Shown here: positions 46,593 through 52,668 of the stretch, one piece after another | Numbering within the stretch: position 1 is the first letter of the stretch | Layout of the letters: each line of letters begins with the position of its first letter | IMG/VR virus record: IMGVR_UViG_3300025886_000035 | Span: 1-52,668 of that record | Direction: 5' to 3' (one strand) | Source of the DNA: a virus | DNA: 52,668 nt | Made by a program: the position numbers and the translations under genes | Notes under the pieces: generated by a model | Told to the model about the DNA's origin: nothing | What the model saw: only the letters and a program-made list of their open reading frames with translations | Database searches by the model: none

Positions 46593-48338
46593 GTGAGATG
46601 TGTTGTGGCACCAAATCCGAAAAGACCTACAGAAGAAAACTATGCGGCGTTTTACGGTGGCCATGATGCGTCTCTTTGCATCTATAATAAACCCACAGAC
46701 ACTTTTCATACCATAGAGTTAGAAAAACTTGTTGGTGTTAAACACGCTCGCTGGCCAGCTCGACCAGACCCAGGATTTTATACTAGAGACTTCTATCGCG
46801 GGGATCCTAGGTCGATGGTTTTTGCCTTAAAGCTTGAAATGGAGCGTTTAGGCCTAAGAGCCGAGTTTAGACATGTTGTAATAGGCTCTACTTGGGGAGA
46901 AGTTAGTGATGCTTATACACAATGGATGCCTCTGGATCTACTCCTTCAAGAATTCAAAGTAGATAATTTTTCATATCATAAAGGGCATCATATGGCCCAC
47001 GCTTGGTGTGCAGTAATGCAATCGCCTTATAGCCGAGGTGTGTGGGTAGTGACTGACGGTGGTGGTGATGATGCTTACTTTAGTGTAGGTGTTTATGATC
47101 GTACCGCCAATAAATTTAAACGTATTAATTTCACACAACTAGAAGAACACAATCTAGGTGGGTGGTATGAAAGAAAGGCTGGGTTCTATTGTGATTCGTT
47201 AACACAGAAAACACCTATGGTTAATGACTTGTCTGGTAAAGTCATGGGTGCTGCGGGGTTTGGTATACCTGGAACTGAGTTAAAACCTAAACGATGGCAC
47301 GAATTAACAGATCTTGGACCACACCCTTTAGCCTTGGCCGCTAGATCGTATATTGGTGAAAATAATAGAACTAGATTTGCAAATAAAGAACACTTGACTT
47401 GGCAAGAAGAGTGTAACATATGTTATACGATTCAGAATGAGCTAGAAAAAGAGTTTATGCACTCATTATATGATCTGATGCCTGATATAGAACAAAATTT
47501 ATCTGTCTATGGTAATAATCTAATTATGTCGGGTGGTGTATCATTAAACATATTAAATAATAAGAAGATACAAGAAGAATTAGGCGTTAACGTCTGGGTA
47601 CCGCCTAATCCAGCGGATAATGGATTATCATTTGGTATGCTGATGAAATGGTTAGTAGAAAATAGACCTAATCTAGTCGCTTACAAGTGGAATGATCCCA
47701 ACGCCAAAGTATATGATCTTACGTTCTCAGGTCCTAGTATACGAGATTTAACTGATATTAACCGATATAAAGATCTTTATAAAACAACTCACTCAGAAAT
47801 AACATTGGATGAGTTAGTAACATGTATTAAAGATGGTGAGATTATTGCTCTGATGCAAGGTAATTCAGAGGTTGGATTTAGATCTTTGGGCGCTCGCTCA
47901 ATACTGTGTGACGCCAGTATAACAGGAATAAAAGATAAAGTCAACCTAACTAAACGAAGAGAGGCTTATCGCCCGTTTGCACCTGTGTGCTTATGGAAAG
48001 ATGCAAGCCAATATTTTGAAGTAGGCGAACATAATATATACAAGCATATGAACATGGCGGTTATGGTAAAAGAAGAGTGGCGAGAAAAACTGTCATCGAT
48101 AACGCATGTAGATAATACTGCGAGATTACAGGCGGTTGAAGAGCAAGACGGTTTTATGTTTGACTTACTGACCAAGCATGGTGGTGTCTTACTTAACACT
48201 TCATTGAATCTCAGTGGTAAACCTATCTGTAACTCGTTATATGAGGCTCTCCACATACTAGAACGGTCCGATATAGATAAGTTGGTGGTAAGTGATTTAA
48301 ACAATAAACTAGTGTGTTTTGAAAAGTATAAAGAATGA
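46593..48338 (+). CDS. Carbamoyltransferase (NodU/CmcH family)
   Basis: 581 aa, GTG start. N-terminal Kae1-like part: YGGHDASLCIY, YHKGHHMAHAWCAVMQSP (metal-binding His pair), WVVTDGGGDD, MSGGVSLNILNNKKI and PPNPADNGLSFG. C-terminal YrdC-like part: MQGNSEVGFRSLGARSILCDAS and NLTKRREAYRPFAP. Transfers carbamoyl from carbamoyl phosphate and ATP to a hydroxyl group, of a sugar in known bacterial enzymes. Present in several T4-like marine phages as I recall. Target unknown. Confidence 0.9.
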   Translation: MRCVVAPNPKRPTEENYAAFYGGHDASLCIYNKPTDTFHTIELEKLVGVKHARWPARPDPGFYTRDFYRGDPRSMVFALKLEMERLGLRAEFRHVVIGSTWGEVSDAYTQWMPLDLLLQEFKVDNFSYHKGHHMAHAWCAVMQSPYSRGVWVVTDGGGDDAYFSVGVYDRTANKFKRINFTQLEEHNLGGWYERKAGFYCDSLTQKTPMVNDLSGKVMGAAGFGIPGTELKPKRWHELTDLGPHPLALAARSYIGENNRTRFANKEHLTWQEECNICYTIQNELEKEFMHSLYDLMPDIEQNLSVYGNNLIMSGGVSLNILNNKKIQEELGVNVWVPPNPADNGLSFGMLMKWLVENRPNLVAYKWNDPNAKVYDLTFSGPSIRDLTDINRYKDLYKTTHSEITLDELVTCIKDGEIIALMQGNSEVGFRSLGARSILCDASITGIKDKVNLTKRREAYRPFAPVCLWKDASQYFEVGEHNIYKHMNMAVMVKEEWREKLSSITHVDNTARLQAVEEQDGFMFDLLTKHGGVLLNTSLNLSGKPICNSLYEALHILERSDIDKLVVSDLNNKLVCFEKYKE

Positions 48339-48706
48339 AACTATTTGAAAATATTAACGATTCGAACTTTATGCTATATGCGGCGAGAAATTATCATAAT
48401 CCTACATGTATTGACGCAGAAGAATTTCATGAGGATTTAAAAAGATTTAAGTATATTAAACGATTGCTGACAAGATATAAAGATACCGATTTGCTATCTG
48501 TAAATCTGATTTTAAATCATTTAATAGTTATCTTCAATGTGTTTGGATATGACGCTGGGTTGAGGCTATTAGAGTATAAATTGCCTTCTGATACTAGCTG
48601 GTCTATAATTAAACCGTTTTTAGTCTATCTTAAAGTAATAGAAAATGATAAATACACTGGTATACCAATGAACGATGATGTTATTCAGGCCTTAAGGAAA
48701 ATATAG
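48335..48706 (+). CDS. Conserved myovirus-type hypothetical protein
   Basis: 123 aa. KLFENINDSNFMLYAARNYHNPTCIDAEEFHEDLKRFKYIKRLLTRY..., helical, with LLSVNLILNHLIVIFNVFG. This pattern ('n..dfm.yA...y.np.c.d.eEF..D..r.kyikrll..y') is conserved in marine T4-like phages, in my memory without a function. Overlaps the carbamoyltransferase stop by four bases. Confidence 0.65.
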   Translation: MKLFENINDSNFMLYAARNYHNPTCIDAEEFHEDLKRFKYIKRLLTRYKDTDLLSVNLILNHLIVIFNVFGYDAGLRLLEYKLPSDTSWSIIKPFLVYLKVIENDKYTGIPMNDDVIQALRKI

Positions 48707-49290
48707 TGTCTTTAGCAAGCAGAGCCGGTGATTTATATTTCACCTTTAGATTTTTAAAATTACTAACTACGCCTTGGGAAGAAACCGATGCTTTTAAGTT
48801 GGGTCTTTTGGATGAAAAGGGTGCTAGAATCAAAAGCAAGAAAGCGCAGAGTGACGCTGAGAAATCTGCCTATACTCCTTTTCATCGTTTGGTGTACAAC
48901 GTAAAACGATTGATCAACAAAGTTCCTGGTGGTAGCAGCAAGATTGCTAGTTATGCAGCAGCCCTATTTCTATTGAAAGAAGAAGTAGGAGTCACGGATA
49001 AAGCTATTCTAAAGATTGTTGAGGGTAGTGATATGGACGTTGGTTCTTTCATCACTGAGCAAAGCGAATGGTATTTGTTAGAGGATAAGCAGTTATCTCC
49101 TGGTATATACAAAGTCCGCAACGAGAAGATCACCACACGGTCGCATTGTGTGGTCAAATCAGGTGATAAAATTAGAATACTAGATGAATCCTATCCTGAA
49201 GGTGAACTGTTTGGATTAGATGTATATAAAGCGGTTCATCTAAACACAGAGCACGAAGTGTTTGTCACCCTAGGGGAGATATACAAATGA
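48706..49290 (+). CDS. Conserved T4-like marine phage protein
   Basis: 194 aa, GTG start. RAGDLYFTFRFLKLLTTPWEETDAFKLGLLDEKG, then SAYTPFHRLVYNVKRLINKVPGGSSKIASYAAALFLLKE is a distinctive sequence I associate with cyanophages and other T4-like marine viruses, where it is unassigned. The C-terminal part (LEDKQLSPGIYKVRNEKIT) is a short beta domain. It supports a myovirus ancestry for the 44-50 kb stretch. Confidence 0.65.
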   Translation: MSLASRAGDLYFTFRFLKLLTTPWEETDAFKLGLLDEKGARIKSKKAQSDAEKSAYTPFHRLVYNVKRLINKVPGGSSKIASYAAALFLLKEEVGVTDKAILKIVEGSDMDVGSFITEQSEWYLLEDKQLSPGIYKVRNEKITTRSHCVVKSGDKIRILDESYPEGELFGLDVYKAVHLNTEHEVFVTLGEIYK

Positions 49291-49448
49291 AAACGTTTAA
49301 ACAAATGTATGAGGATGCTATGACCGCAGGTGATGCGGGTATTCCTCAGGACACCAAAGACATGGGTCCAAAGAAAAAGAAGAACTATAAAGTTATTACC
49401 CGCAACTATATCGAAGTTAATGGTAAAAGAAAAAGACAGGTTCAGTAA
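49287..49448 (+). CDS. Very small conserved phage protein
   Basis: 53 aa: MKTFKQMYEDAMTAGDAGIPQDTKDMGPKKKKNYKVITRNYIEVNGKRKRQVQ. The 'aMTaGDAGIPqDTkdMGP' segment is one I remember from small T4-like marine phage proteins, often near packaging or virion genes. Overlaps the previous stop (ATGA) and touches the HNH gene (TAATG). Confidence 0.55.
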   Translation: MKTFKQMYEDAMTAGDAGIPQDTKDMGPKKKKNYKVITRNYIEVNGKRKRQVQ

Positions 49449-49702
49449 TGATTTCATTTAAAACCTTTACAGAAGAGCGAGACTACGCAAAAGAATACGC
49501 CAACTATCACTCTCGCCCAGACCAAGTAGAACGTAGAACAGCACGTAATGCTGCGAGAAGGAAACTGCGAGGGCGCAAGGATCTTACTGATGAGATGGAT
49601 GTGCATCATAAAGATAATGACCCATTGAACAACGATCCTAAGAACTTAGCGATTGTTACACAGCACTATAATAGACGAGAGCCCAGACTCAGGGATAAAT
49701 AA
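49448..49702 (+). CDS. HNH endonuclease
   Basis: 84 aa. Arg-rich head (RPDQVERRTARNAARRKLRGRKDL) and a compact HNH: MDVHHKDNDPLNNDPKNLAIVTQHYNRR (HH...N...H). Probably nicks or cuts DNA; small free-standing HNH proteins in phages are often homing nucleases, sometimes packaging helpers. Sits just before the second spanin pair and might have carried that region in. Confidence 0.8.
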   Translation: MISFKTFTEERDYAKEYANYHSRPDQVERRTARNAARRKLRGRKDLTDEMDVHHKDNDPLNNDPKNLAIVTQHYNRREPRLRDK

Positions 49703-50211
49703 TGTTTAAAATGTATTTGATAGTGGCTTTTATTGGGGCTATCGGTGGTGGTTACGCTTATCATCAAGTTACAGTCTCTAAGTTTGAAACAGGTATTGCC
49801 AAACTAGAAGCAAACAACCGAACTCTCAAAGAAAACCAAGTGCAGTTGGATATTGCCATCAACACGGCAGAAGCATCGCTCAAAGCGGCAGAAGAAAACG
49901 CTAAGAAATCTGAAGCAGCAATGAGTGCCCTCACTTCTCGCAACCAAGAGTTGAATCGTGAGAAGCAAACCTACTTGAAGATCTTCAAGGATCACAACCT
50001 TACCCGTCTTGCTCGCGCCAAACCTGGCATGATTGAGAAACGAATAAATAATGGAACACAGAAAGTGTTTGAGGCATTAGAAAATGATACGAAAGAACTT
50101 ATGGATATTGATGATACCGATGCTGGCGAGTTGCCAGATGCTCCCAAGACTGGAGTGGGGTCCGAAACCGATAGTGGTTCAACCAGAACCACAGATAGTA
50201 ACGGTAACTGA
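49702..50211 (+). CDS. Inner-membrane spanin-like protein (copy 2)
   Basis: 169 aa. Membrane anchor MFKMYLIVAFIGAIGGGYAYHQVTV, coiled coil (FETGIAKLEANNRTLKEN ... LNREKQTYLKIFKDHNLTRLARAKPG), then an acidic Thr/Ser-rich tail that copy 1 lacks. The FKDHNLTRLARAKPG block is shared with copy 1. It overlaps the lipoprotein gene by 128 bases in another frame, the embedded Rz/Rz1-style arrangement. Confidence 0.7.
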   Translation: MFKMYLIVAFIGAIGGGYAYHQVTVSKFETGIAKLEANNRTLKENQVQLDIAINTAEASLKAAEENAKKSEAAMSALTSRNQELNREKQTYLKIFKDHNLTRLARAKPGMIEKRINNGTQKVFEALENDTKELMDIDDTDAGELPDAPKTGVGSETDSGSTRTTDSNGN

Positions 50212-50509
50212 GAAGGTTCCTTTACGGATCTACCAACCACCTCTTCCTCAAGAGATTGATTTACTCAACGTAAACTTTTTTGTCATCACCGAAGAAAACA
50301 TCGAAGAACAAGTCAAAAAGATCGAGAAGATGCTCGATGGGCAGTTCGTTGTCTTTGCTCTGACCCCCGATGGTTACGAGAAGATGGCAGAGAACTTCCA
50401 AGAAGTTCGACGTTACGTGAGACAACAGAAAGAGTTGATCATTTATTACCGTGAAGCAACCACCGAGTCCGAAGGGACTACTGCAAAAGAATGGCAAGAA
50501 AATAACTAA
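50084..50509 (+). CDS. Outer-membrane spanin-like lipoprotein (copy 2)
   Basis: 141 aa. Lipoprotein signal with lipobox MLASC (Cys at about 17), linker with VVQPEPQIV, then RIYQPPLPQEIDLL, FVITEENIEEQ and DGQFVVFALTPDGYEKM as in copy 1. Starts inside the i-spanin gene. The two lipoproteins align end to end, but their DNA has diverged, so this is not a recent duplication. Confidence 0.65.
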   Translation: MIRKNLWILMIPMLASCQMLPRLEWGPKPIVVQPEPQIVTVTEKVPLRIYQPPLPQEIDLLNVNFFVITEENIEEQVKKIEKMLDGQFVVFALTPDGYEKMAENFQEVRRYVRQQKELIIYYREATTESEGTTAKEWQENN

Positions 50510-50517
50510 AGTATCTC

Positions 50518-50546
50518 TTGCTTAACCTGCCAGTTTGATATATAAT
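50518..50546 (+). promoter_or_regulatory. Sigma70-like promoter for nrdJ
   Basis: TTGCTT at 50518-50523 (two mismatches to TTGACA), 17-base spacer, TATAAT at 50541-50546. Followed by GAGGAAG before ATG 50595, a leader of about 40 bases. Confidence 0.65.
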
Positions 50547-50594
50547 AGTTCCACTGAAACAAACATAAACCTTGACGAATGAGGAAGTCTAAAC

Positions 50595-52514
50595 ATGCCC
50601 AGTAATTATCTACCCACCAGTTACCAAGAATTTATCCACCTGTCACGTTACTCAAGGTGGTTACCAGAAGAAGGGAGGCGAGAAACGTGGGAAGAAACAA
50701 TCGGGCGTTACTTTGATTTTTTCACCGAACATCTCTGGGATACGTGTGAATACAGGCTACCTGCAAAAGTCCGCAACGAATTAGAAGAAGCAGTACTGAC
50801 TCAGAAGGTCATGCCATCTATGCGGTGTCTAATGACTGCGGGTGAAGCACTCAAGCGCGAGAACATCGCTGGTTATAACTGTTCATACATTGCAGTTGAC
50901 AAACCTTCATCGTTTGATGAGATCCTCTATGTGCTGATGAACGGTACTGGTGTTGGATTCTCGGTAGAACGACAACACATCTCATTATTGCCTGTTGTAG
51001 CAGATGAGTTTCACAGTACCGATACCACTATCGTTGTTGGAGACAGCAAACTCGCTTGGGCAAAAGCAATGAAAGAACTTGTTGGTCTGTTGTATGCGGG
51101 GCAAGTACCTGCATGGGATATGAGCAAAGTTCGTGCAGCAGGAGAACCGCTAAAGACTTTTGGTGGTCGTGCGTCTGGTCCACAGCCATTGGTCGATCTC
51201 TTTCAATTCTGTGTTGAGACTTTCAAGAGTGCTGCCGGTCGTAAGTTGACTTCAGTAGAGTGTCACGATATTGTCTGTAAGATTGCAGAGGTTGTCGTAG
51301 TGGGTGGTGTTCGACGTTCTGCGTTGATCTCACTGTCTAACCTGTCAGATGATCGTATGCGACATGCTAAAGCAGGGCAGTGGTGGAATGACTACGGGCA
51401 CAGGGCACTAGCAAATAACAGTGCGGCATACACAGAGAAGCCTGATATCGGTATCTTCATGGACGAGTGGAAAGCACTGTATGACTCCAAGTCTGGTGAA
51501 CGTGGTATTTTCAATCGTCAGTCTGCAAATCTAATTTCAGAAAAGTCTGGTCGCCGCGAGGTGGGTAACCATGAGTTTGGTACCAACCCTTGTTCGGAGA
51601 TCATCCTTCGCTCTCGTGAATTCTGTAACCTATCAGAGGTTGTGGTTCGTGCGAGTGACAACCGCGAGACGCTACTTGAGAAAGTCCGTCTCGCAACTAT
51701 TCTAGGAACGTTCCAATCTACTCTCGTGAACTTCAAGTATGTCTCTAAGGGATGGGTCAAGAACTGTGAAGAGGAACGTTTGCTTGGTGTGTCTATGACT
51801 GGTATCATGGACAACAAGTACACCAATGGTAAGTTGGGTGATCTACCCTCTCTGTTAGAAGAACTCAAAGCAGAAGCGGTCAAGGTGAACAAAGAACTTG
51901 CTACTAAACTTGGAATCAACCAATCTGTAGCAATCACCTGTGTTAAACCCTCTGGTACCGTCTCACAGCTCGTTGACGCCGCTTCTGGCATACATGCTCG
52001 ACATAACCCCTACTATATTCGTACTGTACGCGGAGACAAGAAAGATCCACTAACCAACTTCATGATTGATAAGGGCTTCCCTGCTGAAGACGATGCGATG
52101 AATCCATCACAGACTGTGGTATTTTCTTTCCCTGTTAAAGTAGACAAGGGTGCTGTATTCCGCACTGATATGACTGCTATTGAACAGTTAGAGATGTGGT
52201 TGATCTACCAGAAGCACTGGTGCGAACATAAGCCTTCTGTTACTATCTCTGTCAAAGAGCATGAGTGGATGGACGTAGGCGCATGGACGTATAATAACTT
52301 TGACTACATGAGTGGTGTATCATTCTTGCCTTTCAGTGATCACACGTACAAGCAAGCACCTTATCAGGATACTGATGAAGCAGGATACAAAGAGTTGCTG
52401 AAGATTATGCCGAAAGATGTAAACTGGGCAGATCTGAGCCAGTATGAAATGACTGATATGACGATTGGTTCTCAGGAACTTGCGTGTGCCGCAGGCAACT
52501 GTGAGATACAATAA
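50595..52514 (+). CDS. nrdJ: Class II (adenosylcobalamin-dependent) ribonucleotide reductase
   Basis: 639 aa monomeric ribonucleoside-triphosphate reductase type. MPSMRCLMTAG, IAGYNCSY (redox Cys near 96), NGTGVGFSVERQ, NPCSEIILRSREFCNLSEVV (redox and radical Cys), KPSGTVSQLVDAASGIHARH, and C-terminal shuttle ELACAAGNC. Works without a second subunit but needs vitamin B12 from the host. No cobalamin genes in the window. It seems redundant with NrdAB at 6990-9710 and has visibly more GC-rich codon choice than the genes on the minus arm. Confidence 0.93.
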   Translation: MPSNYLPTSYQEFIHLSRYSRWLPEEGRRETWEETIGRYFDFFTEHLWDTCEYRLPAKVRNELEEAVLTQKVMPSMRCLMTAGEALKRENIAGYNCSYIAVDKPSSFDEILYVLMNGTGVGFSVERQHISLLPVVADEFHSTDTTIVVGDSKLAWAKAMKELVGLLYAGQVPAWDMSKVRAAGEPLKTFGGRASGPQPLVDLFQFCVETFKSAAGRKLTSVECHDIVCKIAEVVVVGGVRRSALISLSNLSDDRMRHAKAGQWWNDYGHRALANNSAAYTEKPDIGIFMDEWKALYDSKSGERGIFNRQSANLISEKSGRREVGNHEFGTNPCSEIILRSREFCNLSEVVVRASDNRETLLEKVRLATILGTFQSTLVNFKYVSKGWVKNCEEERLLGVSMTGIMDNKYTNGKLGDLPSLLEELKAEAVKVNKELATKLGINQSVAITCVKPSGTVSQLVDAASGIHARHNPYYIRTVRGDKKDPLTNFMIDKGFPAEDDAMNPSQTVVFSFPVKVDKGAVFRTDMTAIEQLEMWLIYQKHWCEHKPSVTISVKEHEWMDVGAWTYNNFDYMSGVSFLPFSDHTYKQAPYQDTDEAGYKELLKIMPKDVNWADLSQYEMTDMTIGSQELACAAGNCEIQ

Positions 52515-52654
52515 TGGACGAGTTTAATTACACACTCGTATGTCCTTCTTGTGAAGTGAGTGTGGAATTAAAAGTTTATGTTGAGGACGAGTTACCTGTC
52601 TATTGCTCTATGTGCGGCGAAGATGTCAACGAGGAGTGGACTATAGCCGACTGA
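52514..52654 (+). CDS. Small zinc ribbon protein
   Basis: 46 aa: MDEFNYTLVCPSCEVSVELKVYVEDELPVYCSMCGEDV. Two CxxC pairs make a zinc ribbon. Start overlaps the nrdJ stop (TAATG). Such small zinc ribbons follow RNR or replication genes in marine phages as I recall; nucleic-acid or protein binding is likely. TATAAT and an ATG follow at the very end of the window. Confidence 0.65.
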   Translation: MDEFNYTLVCPSCEVSVELKVYVEDELPVYCSMCGEDVNEEWTIAD

Positions 52655-52668
52655 TATATAATACCATG

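Noticed and set aside
1-52668. CRISPR array, diversity-generating retroelement, integrase/attachment site
   Set aside because: The only regular repeats are the in-frame collagen units; no reverse transcriptase, template repeat, integrase or spacer-repeat pattern is visible.

Overview
This window is a piece of a lytic, tailed double-stranded DNA phage genome (Caudoviricetes), most likely a marine phage of a Gram-negative host. Evidence: dense, overlapping genes on two opposed arms; a full phage replication and nucleotide set; tail fibre and adhesin genes; a T4-type lysozyme with two spanin-like pairs that carry an outer-membrane lipobox; Sec signal peptides; no integrase or repressor. Terminase, portal and major capsid genes are absent and the first gene is cut at base 1, so this is not the whole genome. 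Several small families recall T4-like marine myoviruses (carbamoyltransferase, the gene at 48706-49290, class II RNR), but polymerase and primase are of the family A/DnaG type. I judged families by eye; no database search was possible.

Layout. 1-6734 (+): tail-fibre end, two LamG-like adhesins, a fibrinogen-like adhesin, a collagen-like fibre with an S74-type chaperone end, and another tail protein, closed by a bidirectional terminator. 6760-28941 (-): NrdB, NrdA, flap exonuclease, Holliday resolvase-like nuclease, SbcC/SbcD, YkgJ-like protein, SSB, UvsW-like helicase, 2OG oxygenase, PhoH, DNA polymerase, primase, DnaB-like helicase, HTH-repeat protein, a split NAD-dependent ligase with a GIY-YIG-like gene between its halves, PC4-like protein and regulators. 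28934-33382 (-): MazG, glutaredoxin, a glycan cassette (2OG oxygenase, GT8-like, pyruvyl transferase, two DUF115-like proteins) bounded by a 23-base near-perfect repeat, and a small heat shock protein whose leader may be an RNA thermometer. 33562-39325 (+): ThyX, MazG, lysozyme, spanins, a DUF3310-methyltransferase fusion, small genes, IscU. 39374-39888: about 500 bases of highly structured non-coding RNA behind a consensus promoter. 39894-44877 (+): Bfd-like protein, three very basic proteins, a structural protein, five exported proteins (two pilin/chaperone-like), a LapG-like protease and a coiled-coil membrane protein. 44888-52654 (+): IscA, a second IscU, DUF1353 protein, carbamoyltransferase, HNH nuclease, a second spanin pair, class II RNR and a zinc ribbon protein.

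How it works together. The minus arm makes nucleotides and copies and repairs DNA; the plus arms build fibres and lyse the cell. Eleven sigma70-type promoters, nearly all TTGACA-17-TATAAT, suggest heavy use of the host housekeeping polymerase. Iron-sulfur genes (two IscU, IscA, Bfd-like, monothiol-type glutaredoxin, YkgJ-like) recur. The strongest candidates for something undescribed are the large RNA, the exported pilin/chaperone/protease module and the collagen-hydroxylase-glycan connection.
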